NCBI RefSeq assembly: GCF_051020975.1
Contig: NW_027478170.1
Coordinates: 5,704,001-5,768,000 of the forward strand
From: Osmia lignaria lignaria
Taxonomy: Eukaryota; Arthropoda; Insecta; Hymenoptera; Megachilidae
Length of the DNA: 64,000 nucleotides
Reading direction: 5' to 3'
The position numbers and the translations under genes were made by a program. Each line of letters opens with the position of its first letter. Position 1 is the first letter of the stretch. Positions 22,411 to 36,256 of this stretch are shown piece by piece. The notes below the pieces were generated by a model that was given only the letters and a program-made list of their open reading frames with translations, did no database searches and had not been told where the DNA came from.

Positions 22411-24664
22411 TTGCAGATTTATCTCAAGGGAAGGGGCCTGACGGACATATTTCGAGATATTTCTTCTTCTTGTTGTTCTTCTTCTGCACAGCTAAGCTGG
22501 AAGTGGCATTTGCGGCTCGCACTATTGCAGAGTTATCTCAAAGAATGGGGCCACGGTGTTTCTGTATCTCTATTATGTTGGTGCGGCTTCGGAACTTTTA
22601 AATATCTCGATATATCTCGAAAACTACGCTTCTGATCAAAAAATATCATAGAACATAAATTGTAGGAAACATAATTCTCTACAAAAAAGGTCTCTCAACA
22701 TTTTGCCATAGCTCGCTTCGTTTCCGAGATATTTGCAGATATATCTCAAGGGCAGGGGCCTGACGGACATATTTCGAGATATTTCTTCTTCTTGTTGTTC
22801 TTCTTCTGCACAGCTAAGCTGGAAGTGGCATTTACATCTCGCAATAGTGCAGAGTTATCTCAAAGAAAGGGGCCACGGTGTTTCTGTATCTCTATTATGT
22901 TGGTGCGGCTTCGGAACTTTTAAATATCTTGGTATATCTCGAGAACTGCGCATCTGATCAAAAAATATCATAGAACATAAAAAGTAGGAAACTTAATTCT
23001 CTACAAAAAAGGTGTCTTAACATTTTGCCATAGCTCGCTTCGTTTCCGAGATATTTGCAGATTTATCTCAAGGGAAGGGGCCTAACGGACATATTTCGAG
23101 ATATTTCTTCTTCTTGTTGTTCTTCTTCTGCACAGCTAAGCTGGAAGTGGCATTTGCGGCTCGCACTAGTGCACAGTTATCTCAAAGAAAGGGGCCACGG
23201 TGTTTCTGTATCTCTATTATGTTGGTGCGGCTTCGGAACTTTTAAATATCTTGATATATCTCGAGAACTACGCATCTGATCAAAAAATATCATAGAACAT
23301 AAAAAGTAGGAAACTTAATTCTCTACAAAAAAGGTCTCTTAACATTTTGCCATAGCTCGCTTCGTTTCCGAGATATTTGCAGATTTATCTCAAGGGAAGG
23401 GGCCTGACGGACATATTTCGAGATATTTCTTCTTCTTGTTGTTCTTCTTCTGCACAGCTAAGCTGGAAGTGGCATTTGCGGCTCGCACTATTGCAGAGTT
23501 ATCTCAAAGAATGGGGCCACGGTGTTTCTGTATCTCTATTATGTTGGTGCGGCTTCGGAACTTTTAAATATCTCGATATATCTCGAAAACTACGCTTCTG
23601 ATCAAAAAATATCATAGAACATAAATTGTAGGAAACATAATTCTCTACAAAAAAGGTCTCTCAACATTTTGCCATAGCTCGCTTCGTTTCCGAGATATTT
23701 GCAGATATATCTCAAGGGCAGGGGCCTGACGGACATATTTCGAGATATTTCTTCTTCTTGTTGTTCTTCTTCTGCACAGCTAAGCTGGAAGTGGCATTTA
23801 CATCTCGCAATAGTGCAGAGTTATCTCAAAGAAAGGGGCCACGGTGTTTCTGTATCTCTATTATGTTGGTGCGGCTTCGGAACTTTTAAATATCTTGGTA
23901 TATCTCGAGAACTGCGCATCTGATCAAAAAATATCATAGAACATAAAAAGTAGGAAACTTAATTCTCTACAAAAAAGGTGTCTTAACATTTTGCCATAGC
24001 TCGCTTCGTTTCCGAGATATTTGCAGATTTATCTCAAGGGAAGGGGCCTAACGGACATATTTCGAGATATTTCTTCTTCTTGTTGTTCTTCTTCTGCACA
24101 GCTAAGCTGGAAGTGGCATTTGCGGCTCGCACTAGTGCACAGTTATCTCAAAGAAAGGGGCCACGGTGTTTCTGTATCTCTAATATGTTGGTGCGGCTTC
24201 GAAGCTTTTAAGTATCTCGATATATCTCGAAAACTACGCTTCTGATCAAAAAATATCATAGAGCGTAAATTGTAGGAAACATTATTCTCTACAAAAAAGG
24301 TCTCTTAACATTTTGCCATAGCTCGCTTCGTTTCCGAGATATTTGCAGATTCATCTCAAGGGAAGTGGCCTGACGGACATATTTCGAGATATTTCTTCTT
24401 CTTGTTGTTCTTCTTCTGCACAGCTAAGCTGGAAGTGGCATTTGCAGCTCGCAATAGTGCAGAGTTATCCCAAAGAAAGGGGCCACGGTGTTTCTGTATC
24501 TCTATTATGTTGGTGCGGCTTCGGAACTTTTAAATATCTTGATATATCTCGAGAACTACGCATCTGATCAAAAAATATCATAGAACATAAAAAGTAGGAA
24601 ACTTAATTCTCTACAAAAAAGGTCTCTTAACATTTTGCCATAGCTCGCTTCGTTTCCGAGATAT
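22411..24664 (+). repeat. 7-monomer HOR (A-B-C-A-B-C'-D), copy 1
   Basis: A units (22411, 23377) have GCACTATTGCAG and AAGAATGGGGCC. B units (22733, 23699) have AAGGGCAGGGG, TTTACATCTCGC and ATCTTGGTATATC. C units (23055, 24021) have CCTAACGGAC and TAGTGCACAG. C' (24021) adds TCTAATATG and TTCGAAGCTT. D (24343) has GATTCATCTC, GGAAGTGGCC and TTATCCCAAAG. The period is 2,254 bp. Confidence 0.9.
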
Positions 24665-26918
24665 TTGCAGATTTATCTCAAGGGAAGGGGCCTGACGGAC
24701 ATATTTCGAGATATTTCTTCTTCTTGTTGTTCTTCTTCTGCACAGCTAAGCTGGAAGTGGCATTTGCGGCTCGCACTATTGCAGAGTTATCTCAAAGAAT
24801 GGGGCCACGGTGTTTCTGTATCTCTATTATGTTGGTGCGGCTTCGGAACTTTTAAATATCTCGATATATCTCGAAAACTACGCTTCTGATCAAAAAATAT
24901 CATAGAACATAAATTGTAGGAAACATAATTCTCTACAAAAAAGGTCTCTCAACATTTTGCCATAGCTCGCTTCCTTTCCGAGATATTTGCAGATATATCT
25001 CAAGGGCAGGGGCCTGACGGACATATTTCGAGATATTTCTTCTTCTTGTTGTTCTTCTTCTGCACAGCTAAGCTGGAAGTGGCATTTACATCTCGCAATA
25101 GTGCAGAGTTATCTCAAAGAAAGGGGCCACGGTGTTTCTGTATCTCTATTATGTTGGTGCGGCTTCGGAACTTTTAAATATCTTGGTATATCTCGAGAAC
25201 TGCGCATCTGATCAAAAAATATCATAGAACATAAAAAGTAGGAAACTTAATTCTCTACAAAAAAGGTGTCTTAACATTTTGCCATAGCTCGCTTCGTTTC
25301 CGAGATATTTGCAGATTTATCTCAAGGGAAGGGGCCTAACGGACATATTTCGAGATATTTCTTCTTCTTGTTGTTCTTCTTCTGCACAGCTAAGCTGGAA
25401 GTGGCATTTGCGGCTCGCACTAGTGCACAGTTATCTCAAAGAAAGGGGCCACGGTGTTTCTGTATCTCTATTATGTTGGTGCGGCTTCGGAACTTTTAAA
25501 TATCTTGATATATCTCGAGAACTACGCATCTGATCAAAAAATATCATAGAACATAAAAAGTAGGAAACTTAATTCTCTACAAAAAAGGTCTCTTAACATT
25601 TTGCCATAGCTCGCTTCGTTTCCGAGATATTTGCAGATTTATCTCAAGGGAAGGGGCCTGACGGACATATTTCGAGATATTTCTTCTTCTTGTTGTTCTT
25701 CTTCTGCACAGCTAAGCTGGAAGTGGCATTTGCGGCTCGCACTATTGCAGAGTTATCTCAAAGAATGGGGCCACGGTGTTTCTGTATCTCTATTATGTTG
25801 GTGCGGCTTCGGAACTTTTAAATATCTCGATATATCTCGAAAACTACGCTTCTGATCAAAAAATATCATAGAACATAAATTGTAGGAAACATAATTCTCT
25901 ACAAAAAAGGTCTCTCAACATTTTGCCATAGCTCGCTTCGTTTCCGAGATATTTGCAGATATATCTCAAGGGCAGGGGCCTGACGGACATATTTCGAGAT
26001 ATTTCTTCTTCTTGTTGTTCTTCTTCTGCACAGCTAAGCTGGAAGTGGCATTTACATCTCGCAATAGTGCAGAGTTATCTCAAAGAAAGGGGCCACGGTG
26101 TTTCTGTATCTCTATTATGTTGGTGCGGCTTCGGAACTTTTAAATATCTTGGTATATCTCGAGAACTGCGCATCTGATCAAAAAATATCATAGAACATAA
26201 AAAGTAGGAAACTTAATTCTCTACAAAAAAGGTGTCTTAACATTTTGCCATAGCTCGCTTCGTTTCCGAGATATTTGCAGATTTATCTCAAGGGAAGGGG
26301 CCTAACGGACATATTTCGAGATATTTCTTCTTCTTGTTGTTCTTCTTCTGCACAGCTAAGCTGGAAGTGGCATTTGCGGCTCGCACTAGTGCACAGTTAT
26401 CTCAAAGAAAGGGGCCACGGTGTTTCTGTATCTCTAATATGTTGGTGCGGCTTCGAAGCTTTTAAGTATCTCGATATATCTCGAAAACTACGCTTCTGAT
26501 CAAAAAATATCATAGAGCGTAAATTGTAGGAAACATTATTCTCTACAAAAAAGGTCTCTTAACATTTTGCCATAGCTCGCTTCGTTTCCGAGATATTTGC
26601 AGATTCATCTCAAGGGAAGTGGCCTGACGGACATATTTCGAGATATTTCTTCTTCTTGTTGTTCTTCTTCTGCACAGCTAAGCTGGAAGTGGCATTTGCA
26701 GCTCGCAATAGTGCAGAGTTATCCCAAAGAAAGGGGCCACGGTGTTTCTGTATCTCTATTATGTTGGTGCGGCTTCGGAACTTTTAAATATCTTGATATA
26801 TCTCGAGAACTACGCATCTGATCAAAAAATATCATAGAACATAAAAAGTAGGAAACTTAATTCTCTACAAAAAAGGTCTCTTAACATTTTGCCATAGCTC
26901 GCTTCGTTTCCGAGATAT
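24665..26918 (+). repeat. 7-monomer HOR (A-B-C-A-B-C'-D), copy 2
   Basis: This has the same order as the preceding copy: 24665 A, 24987 B, 25309 C, 25631 A, 25953 B, 26275 C', 26597 D. By eye I noticed only one substitution against copy 1 (TTCCTTTCCG near 24972 against TTCGTTTCCG). The second copy must therefore be very recent. Confidence 0.9.
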
Positions 26919-27562
26919 TTGCAGATTTATCTCAAGGGAAGGGGCCTGACGGACATATTTCGAGATATTTCTTCTTCTTGTTGTTCTTCTTCTGCACAGC
27001 TAAGCTGGAAGTGGCATTTGCGGCTCGCACTAGTGCACAGTTATCTCAAAGAAAGGGGCCACGGTGTTTCTGTATCTCTAATATGTTGGTGCGGCTTCGG
27101 AACTTTTAAGTATCTCGATATATCTCGAAAACTACGCTTCTGATCAAAAAATATCATAGAGCGTAAATTGTAGGAAACATTATTCTCTACAAAAAAGGTC
27201 TCTTAACATTTTGCCATAGCTCGCTTCGTTTCCGAGATATTTGCAGATTCATCTCAAGGGAAGTGGCCTGACGGACATATTTCGAGATATTTCTTCTTCT
27301 TGTTGTTCTTCTTCTGCGCAGCTAAGCTGGAAGTGGCATTTGCAGCTCGCAATAGTGCAGAGTTATCCCAAAGAAAGGGGCCACGGTGTTTCTGTATCTC
27401 TATTATGTTGGTGCGGCTTCGGAACTTTTAAATATCTTGATATATCTCGAGAACTACGCATCTGATCAAAAAATATCATAGAACATAAAAAGTAGGAAAC
27501 TTAATTCTCTACAAAAAAGGTCTCTTAACATTTTGCCATACCTCGCTTCGTTTCCGAGATAT
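26919..27562 (+). repeat. Extra C''-D pair after the 7-mers
   Basis: Unit 26919 has the C' markers TAGTGCACAG and TCTAATATG but GGCCTGACGG and TTCGGAACTTTTAAG, so it looks like a C' recombinant. Unit 27241 is D (GATTCATCTC, TTATCCCAAAG) with an added TCTGCGCAGC. The pair looks like a further partial duplication of the end of the 7-mer. Confidence 0.8.
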
Positions 27563-30460
27563 TTGCAGATTTAACTCAAGGGAAGGGGCCTGACGGACAT
27601 ATTTCGAGATATTTCTTCTTCTTGTTGTTCTTCTTCTGCACAGCTAAACTGGAAGTGGCATTTCCAGCTCGCAATAGTGCAGAGTTATCTCAAAGAAAGG
27701 AGCCACGGTGTTTCTATATCTCTATTATGTTGGTGCGGCTTCGGAACTTTTAAATATCTTGATATATCTCGAGAACTACGCATCTGATCAAAAAATATCA
27801 TAGAACATAAAAAGTAGGAAACTTAATTCTCTACAAAAAAGGTCTCTTAACATTTTGCCATACCTCGCTTCGTTTCCGAGATATTTGCAGATTTATCTCA
27901 AGGGAAGGGGCCTGACGGACATATTTCGAGATATTTCTTCTTCTTGTTGTTCTTCTTCTGCACAGCTAAGCTGGAAGTGGCATTTGCGGCTCGCACTAGT
28001 GCAGAGTTATCTCAAAGAAAGGGGCCACGGTGTTTCTGTATCTGTATTATGTTGGTGCGGCTTCGGAACTTTTAAATATCTTGATATATCTCGAGAACTA
28101 CGCATCTGATCAAAAAATATCATAGAACATAAAAAGTAGGAAACTTAATTCTCTACAAAAAAGGTCTCTTAACATTTTGCCATAGCTCGCTTCGTTTCCG
28201 AGATATTTGCAGATTTATCTCAAGGGAAGGGGCCTGACGGACATATTTCGAGATATTTCTTCTTCTTGTTGTTCTTCTTCTGCACAGCTAAGCTGGAAGT
28301 GGCATTTGCGGCTCGCACTAGTGCAGAGTTATCTCAAAGAAAGGGGCCACGGTGTTTCTGTATCTCTATTATGTTGGTGCGGCTTCGGAACTTTTAAATA
28401 TCTCGATATATCTCGAAAACTACGCTTCTGATCGAAAAATATCATAGAACATAAATTGTAGGAAACATAATTCTCTACAAAAAACGTCTCTTAACATTTT
28501 GCCATAGCTCGCTTCGTTTCCGAGATATTTGCAGATTCAGCTCAAAGGAACGGGCCTGACGGACATATTTCGAGATACTTCTTTTTCTTGTTGTTCTTCC
28601 TCTGCACAGCTAAGCTGGAAGTGGCATTTGCAGCTCGCAATAGTGCAGAGTTATCTCAAAGAAAGGGGCCACGGTGTTTCTGTATCTCTATTATGTTGGT
28701 GCGCCTTCGGAACTTTTAAATATCTTGATATATCTCGAGAACTACGCATCTGATCAAAAAATGTCATAGAACATAAAAAGTAGGAAACTTAATTCTCTAC
28801 AAAAAAGGTCTCTTAACATTTTGCCATAGCTCGCTTCGTTTCCGAGATATTTGCATATTTATCTCAAGGGAAGGGGCCTGACGGACATATTTCGAGATAT
28901 TTCTTCTTCTTGTTGTTCTTCTTCTGCACAGCTAAGCTGGAAGTGACATTTGCGGCTCGCACTAGTGCAGAGTTATCTCAAAGGAAGGGGCCACGGTGTT
29001 TCTGTATCTCTATTATGTTGGTGCGGCTTCGGAACTTTTAAATATCTCGATATATCTCGACAACTACGCTTCTGATCAAAAAATATCATAGAACATAAAA
29101 AGTAGGAAACTTAATTGTCTACAAAAAAGGTCTCTTAACATTTTGCCATAGCTCGCTTCGTTTCCGAGATATTTGCAGATTTATCTCAAGGGAAGGGGCC
29201 TGACGGACATATTTCGAGATATTTCTTCTTCTTGTTGTTCTTCTTCTGCACAGCTGAGCTGGAAGTGGCATTTGCAGGTCGCAATAGTGCAGAGTTATCT
29301 CAAAGAAAGGGGCCACGGTGTTTCTGTATCTCTATTATGTTGGTGCGTCTTCGGAACTTTTAAATATCTCGATATATCTCGAAAACTACGCTTCTGATCA
29401 AAAAATATCATAGAACATAAATTGTAGGAAACATAATTCTCTACAAAAAACGTCTCTTAACATTTTGCCATAGCTCGCTTCGTTTCCGAGATATTTGCAG
29501 ATTCAGCTCAAAGGAACTGGCCTGACGGACATATTTCGAGATATTTCTTCTTCTTGTTGTTCTTCCTCTGCACAGCTAAGCTGGAAGTGGCATTTGCAGC
29601 TCGCAATAGTGCAGAGTTATCTCAAAGAAAGGGGCCACGTTGTTTCTGTATCTCTATTATGTTGGTGCGGCTTCGGAACTTTTAAATATCTTGATATATC
29701 TCGAGAGCTACGCATCTGATCAAAAAATATCATAGAACATGAAAAGTAGGAAACTTAATTCTCTACAAAAAAGGTCTCTTAACATTTTGCCATAGCTCGC
29801 TTCGTTTCCGAGATATTTGCAGATTTATCTCAAGGGAAGGGGCCTGACGGACATATTTCGAGATATTTCTTCTTCTTGTTGTTCTTCTTCTGCACAGCTA
29901 AGCTGGAAGTGGCATTTGCGGCTCGCACTAGTGCAGAGTTATCTCAAAGAAAGGGGCCACGGTGTTTCTGTATCTCTATTATGTTGGTGCGGCTTCGGAA
30001 CTTTTAAATATCTCGATATATCTCGAAAACTACGCTTCTGATCAAAAAATATCATAGAACATAAATTGTAGGAAACATAATTCTCTACAAAAAACGTATC
30101 TTAACATTTTGCCATAGCTCGCTTCGTTTCCGAGATATTTGCAGATATATCTCAAGGGAAGCGGCCTGACGGACATATTTCGAGATATTTCTTCTTCTTG
30201 TTGTTCTTCTTCTGCACAGCTAAGCTGGAAGTGGCATTTGCGGCTCGCACTAGTGCAGAGTTATCTCAAAGAAAGGGGCCACGGTGTTTCTGTATCTCTA
30301 TTATGTTGGTGCGGCTTCGGAACTTTTAAATATCTCGATATATCTCGAAAACTACGCTTCTGATCAAAAAATATCATAGAACATAAATTGTAGGAAACAT
30401 AATTCTCTCCAAAAAACGTCTCTTAACATTTCGCCATAGCTCGCTTCGTTTCCGAGATAT
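27563..30460 (+). repeat. Nine mixed monomers between the 7-mer and 6-mer domains
   Basis: Unit 27563 has a stop in the recurrent frame (GATTTAACTC) and AAGGAGCC. Unit 27885 has CATACCTCGC just before it and CTGTATTATG. Unit 28529 has GATACTTCTTTTTC. Unit 28851 has TTGCATATT and GAAGTGACATT, another stop. Unit 29173 is a d/e-like hybrid of the following 6-mer (CAGCTGAGC, TGCAGGTCGC, GTGCGTCTTCGG). Unit 29495 carries the f-type tail CATGAAAAGTAGG. Units 29817 and 30139 are A class. Confidence 0.8.
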
Positions 30461-32392
30461 TTGCAGATTCAGCTCAAAGGAACTGGCCTGACGGACATAT
30501 TTCGAGATATTTCTTCTTCTTGTTGTTCTTCCTCTGCACAGCTAAGCTGGAAGTGGCATTTGCAGCTCGCAATAGTGCAGAGTTATCTTAAAGAAAGGGG
30601 CCACGGTGTTTCTGTATCTCTATTATGTTGGTGCGGCTTTGGAACTTTTAAATATCTTGATATATCTCGAGAACTACGCATCTGATCAAAAAATGTCATA
30701 GAACATAAAAAGTAGGAAACTTAATTCTCTACAAAAAAGGTCTCTTAATATTTTGCCATAGCTCGCTTCGTTTCCGAGATATTTGCATATATATCTCAAG
30801 GGAAGGGGCCTGACGGACATATTTCGAGATATTTCTTCTTCTTGTTGTTCTTCTTCTGCACAGCTAAGCTGGAAGTGGCATTTGCGGCTCGCACTAGTGC
30901 AGAGTTATCTGAAAGAAAGGGGCCACGGTGTTTCTGTATCTCTATTATGTTGGTGCGGCTTCGGAACTTTTAAATATCTCGATATATCTCGAAAACTACG
31001 CTTCTGATCAAAAAATATCATAGAACATAAAAAGTAGGAAACTTAATTCTCTACAAAAAAGGTCTCTTAACATTTTGCCATAGCTCGCTTCGTTTCCGAG
31101 ATATTTGCAGATTTATCTCAAGGGAAGGGGCCTAACGGACATATTTCGAGATATTTCTTCTTCTTGTTGTTCTTCTTCTGCACAGCTAAACTGGAAGTGG
31201 CATTTCCAGCTCGCAATAGTGCAGAGTTATCTCAAAGAAAGGGGCCACGGTGTTTCTGTATCTCTATTATGTTGGTGCGGTTTCGGAACTTTTAAATATC
31301 TTGATATATCTCGAGAACTACGCATCTGATCAAAAAATATCATAGAACATAAAAAGTAGGAAACTTAATTCTCTACAAAAAAGGTCTCTTAACATTTTGC
31401 CATAGCTCGCTTCGTTTCCGAGATATTTGCAGATTTATCTCAAGGGAAGGGGCCTGACGGACATATTTCGAGATATTTCTTCTTCTTGTTGTTCTTCTTC
31501 TGCACAGCTGAGCTGGAAGTGGCATTTGCAGGTCGCAATAGTGCAGAGTTATCTCAAAGAAAGGGGCCACGGTGTTTCTGTATCTCTATTATGTTGGTGC
31601 GGCTTCGGAACTTTTAAATATCTCGATATATCTCGAAAACTACGCTTCTGATCAAAAAATATCATAGAACATAAATTGTAGGAAACATAATTCTTTACAA
31701 AAAAGGTCTCTTAACATTTTGCCATAGCTCGCTTCGTTTCCGAGATATTTGCAGATATATCTCAAGGGAAGGGGCCTGACGGACATATTTCGAGATATTT
31801 CTTCTTCTTGTTGTTCTTCTTCTGCACAGCTAAGCTGGAAGTTGCATTTGCGGCTCGCACTAGTGCACAGTTATCTCAAAGAAAGGGGCCACGGTGTTTC
31901 TGTATCTCTATTATGTTGGTGCGTCTTCGGAACTTTTAAATATCTCGATATATCTCGAAAACTACGCTTCTGATCAAAAAATATCATAGAACATAAATTG
32001 TAGGAAACATAATTCTCTACAAAAAACGTCTCTTAACATTTTGCCATAGCTCGCTTCGTTTCCGAGATATTTGCAGATTCAGCTCAAAGGAACTGGCCTG
32101 ACGGACATATTTCGACATATTTCTTCTTCTTGTTGTTCTTCCTCTGCACAGCTAAGCTGGAAGTGGCATTTGCAGCTCGCAATAGTGCAGAGTTATCTCA
32201 AAGAAAGGGGCCACGGTGTTTCTGTATCTCTATTATGTTGGTGCGGCTTCGGAACTTTTAAATATCTTGATATATCTCGAGAGCTACGCATCTGATCAAA
32301 AAATATCATAGAACATGAAAAGTAGGAAACTTAATTCTCTACAAAAAAGGTCTCTTAACATTTTGCCATAGCTCGCTTCGTTTCCGAGATAT
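30461..32392 (+). repeat. 6-monomer HOR, cycle 1 (a-b-c-d-e-f)
   Basis: a (30461) has AGATTCAGCTCAAAGG, TATCTTAAAG and AAATGTCATAG. b (30783) has TTGCATATATATC. c (31105) has CCTAACGG, GCTAAACTGG and GCGGTTTCGG. d (31427) has CAGCTGAGCTGG and TGCAGGTCGC. e (31749) has GGAAGTTGCATT and GTGCGTCTTCGG. f (32071) has TTTCGACATATTT and the CATGAAAAGTAGG tail. The period is 1,932 bp. About six substitutions separate it from the next cycle. Confidence 0.9.
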
Positions 32393-34324
32393 TTGCAGAT
32401 TCAGCTCAAAGGAACTGGCCTGACGGACATATTTCGAGATATTTCGTCTTCTTGTTGTTCTTCCTCTGCACAGCTAAGCTGGAAGTGGCATTTGCAGCTC
32501 GCAATAGTGCAGAGTTATCTTAAAGAAAGGGGCCACGGTGTTTCTGTATCTCTATTATGTTGGTGCGGCTTCGGAACTTTTAAATATCTTGATATATCTC
32601 GAGAACTACGCATCTGATCAAAAAATGTCATAGAACATAAAAAGTAGGAAACTTAATTCTCTACAAAAAAGGTCTCTTAACATTTTGCCATAGCTCGCTT
32701 CGTTTCCGAGATATTTGCATATATATCTCAAGGGAAGGGGCCTGACGGACATATTTCGAGATATTTCTTCTTCTTGTTGTTCTTCTTCTGCACAGCTAAG
32801 CTGGAAGTGGCATTTGCGGCTCGCACTAGTGCAGAGTTATCTCAAAGAAAGGGGCCACGGTGTTTCTGTATCTCTATTATGTTGGTGCGGCTTCGGAACT
32901 TTTAAATATCTCGATATATCTCGAAAACTACGCTTCTGATCAAAAAATATCATAGAACATAAAAAGTAGGAAACTTAATTCTCTACACAAAAGGTCTCTT
33001 AACATTTTGCCATAGCTCGCTTCGTTTCCGAGATATTTGCAGATTTATCTCAAGGGAAGGGGCCTAACGGACATATTTCGAGATATTTCTTCTTCTTGTT
33101 GTTCTTCTTCTGCACAGCTAAACTGGAAGTGGCATTTCCAGCTTGCAATAGTGCAGAGTTATCTCAAAGAAAGGGGCCACGGTGTTTCTGTATCTCTATT
33201 ATGTTGGTGCGGTTTCGGAACTTTTAAATATCTTGATATATCTCGAGAACTACGCATCTGATCAAAAAATATCATAGAACATAAAAAGTAGGAAACTTAA
33301 TTCTCTACAAAAAAGGTCTCTTAACATTTTGCCATAGCTCGCTTCGTTTCCGAGATATTTGCAGATTTATCTCAAGGGAAGGGGCCTGACGGACATATTT
33401 CGAGATATTTCTTCTTCTTGTTGTTCTTCTTCTGCACAGCTGAGCTGGAAGTGGCATTTGCAGGTCGCAATAGTGCAGAGTTATCTCAAAGAAAGGGGCC
33501 ACGGTGTTTCTGTATCTCTATTATGTTGGTGCGGCTTCGGAACTTTTAAATATCTCGATATATCTCGAAAACTACGCTTCTGATCAAAAAATATCATAGA
33601 ACATAAATTGTAGGAAACATAATTCTTTACAAAAAAGGTCTCTTAACATTTTGCCATAGCTCGCTTCGTTTCCGAGATATTTGCAGATATATCTCAAGGG
33701 AAGGGGCCTGACGGACATATTTCGAGATATTTCTTCTTCTTGTTGTTCTTCTTCTGCACAGCTAAGCTGGAAGTTGCATTTGCGGCTCGCACTAGTGCAC
33801 AGTTATCTCAAAGAAAGGGGCCACGGTGTTTCTGTATCTCTATTATGTTGGTGCGTCTTCGGAACTTTTAAATATCTCGATATATCTCGAAAACTACGCT
33901 TCTGATCAAAAAATATCATAGAACATAAATTGTAGGAAACATAATTCTCTACAAAAAACGTCTCTTAACATTTTGCCATAGCTCGCTTCGTTTCCGAGAT
34001 ATTTGCAGATTCAGCTCAAAGGAACTGGCCTGACGGACATATTTCGACATATTTCTTCTTCTTGTTGTTCTTCCTCTGCACAGCTAAGCTGGAAGTGGCA
34101 TTTGCAGCTCGCAATAGTGCAGAGTTATCTCAAAGAAAGGGGCCACGGTGTTTCTGTATCTCTATTATGTTGGTGCGGCTTCGGAACTTTTAAATATCTT
34201 GATATATCTCGAGAGCTACGCATCTGATCAAAAAATATCATAGAACATGAAAAGTAGGAAACTTAATTCTCTACAAAAAAGGTCTCTTAACATTTTGCCA
34301 TAGCTCGCTTCGTTTCCGAGATAT
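32393..34324 (+). repeat. 6-monomer HOR, cycle 2
   Basis: The order is a (32393), b (32715), c (33037), d (33359), e (33681), f (34003). Compared with cycle 1 it has TTTCGTCTTCTTG in a, CTACACAAAAGG in the tail of b and CAGCTTGCAATAG in c. All of these are shared with cycle 3, so cycles 2 and 3 are sisters. Confidence 0.9.
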
Positions 34325-36256
34325 TTGCAGATTCAGCTCAAAGGAACTGGCCTGACGGACATATTTCGAGATATTTCGTCTTCTTGTTGTTCTTCCTCTG
34401 CACAGCTAAGCTGGAAGTGGCATTTGCAGCTCGCAATAGTGCAGAGTTATCTTAAAGAAAGGGGCCACGGTGTTTCTGTATCTCTATTATGTTGGTGCGG
34501 CTTCGGAACTTTTAAATATCTTGATATATCTCGAGAACTACGCATCTGATCAAAAAATGTCATAGAACATAAAAAGTAGGAAACTTAATTCTCTACAAAA
34601 AAGGTCTCTTAACATTTTGCCATAGCTCGCTTCGTTTCCGAGATATTTGCATATATATCTCAAGGGAAGGGGCCTGACGGACATATTTCGAGATATTTCT
34701 TCTTCTTGTTGTTCTTCTTCTGCACAGCTAAGCTGGAAGTGGCATTTGCGGCTCGCACTAGTGCAGAGTTATCTCAAAGAAAGGGGCCACGGTGTTTCTG
34801 TATCTCTATTATGTTGGTGCGGCTTCGGAACTTTTAAATATCTCGATATATCTCGAAAACTACGCTTCTGATCAAAAAATATCATAGAACATAAAAAGTA
34901 GGAAACTTAATTCTCTACACAAAAGGTCTCTTAACATTTTGCCATAGCTCGCTTCGTTTCCGAGATATTTGCAGATTTATCTCAAGGGAAGGGGCCTAAC
35001 GGACATATTTCGAGATATTTCTTCTTCTTGTTGTTCTTCTTCTGCACAGCTAAACTGGAAGTGGCATTTCCAGCTTGCAATAGTGCAGAGTTATCTCAAA
35101 GAAAGGGGCCACGGTGTTTCTGTATCTCTATTATGTTGGTGCGGTTTCGGAACTTTTAAATATCTTGATATATCTCGAGAACTACGCATCTGATCAAAAA
35201 ATATCATAGAACATAAAAAGTAGGAAACTTAATTCTCTACAAAAAAGGTCTCTTAACATTTTGCCATAGCTCGCTTCGTTTCCGAGATATTTGCAGATTT
35301 ATCTCAAGGGAAGGGGCCTGACGGACATATTTCGAGATATTTCTTCTTCTTGTTGTTCTTCTTCTGCACAGCTGAGCTGGAAGTGGCATTTGCAGGTCGC
35401 AATAGTGCAGAGTTATCTCAAAGAAAGGGGCCACGGTGTTTCTGTATCTCTATTATGTTGGTGCGGCTTCGGAACTTTTAAATATCTCGATATATCTCGA
35501 AAACTACGCTTCTGATCAAAAAATATCATAGAACATAAATTGTAGGAAACATAATTCTTTACAAAAAAGGTCTCTTAACATTTTGCCATAGCTCGCTTCG
35601 TTTCCGAGATATTTGCAGATATATCTCAAGGGAAGGGGCCTGACGGACATATTTCGAGATATTTCTTCTTCTTGTTGTTCTTCTTCTGCACAGCTAAGCT
35701 GGAAGTTGCATTTGCGGCTCGCACTAGTGCACAGTTATCTCAAAGAAAGGGGCCACGGTGTTTCTGTATCTCTATTATGTTGGTGCGTCTTCGGAACTTT
35801 TAAATATCTCGATATATCTCGAAAACTACGCTTCTGATCAAAAAATATCATAGAACATAAATTGTAGGAAACATAATTCTCTACAAAAAACGTCTCTTAA
35901 CATTTTGCCATAGCTCGCTTCGTTTCCGAGATATTTGCAGATTCAGCTCAAAGGAACTGGCCTGACGGACATATTTCGACATATTTCTTCTTCTTGTTGT
36001 TCTTCCTCTGCACAGCTAAGCTGGAAGTGGCATTTGCAGCTCGCAATAGTGCAGAGTTATCTCAAAGAAAGGGGCCACGGTGTTTCTGTATCTCTATTAT
36101 GTTGGTGCGGCTTCGGAACTTTTAAATATCTTGATATATCTCGAAAGCTACGCATCTGATCAAAAAATATCATAGAACATGAAAAGTAGGAAACTTAATT
36201 CTCTACAAAAAAGGTCTCTTAACATTTTGCCATAGCTCGCTTCGTTTCCGAGATAT
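34325..36256 (+). repeat. 6-monomer HOR, cycle 3
   Basis: The order is a (34325), b (34647), c (34969), d (35291), e (35613), f (35935). It is nearly identical to cycle 2. The clearest difference is CTCGAAAGCTACG in f (36140-36152) in place of CTCGAGAGCTACG. That change is shared with 39155, which links this cycle to the end of the domain. Confidence 0.9.
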
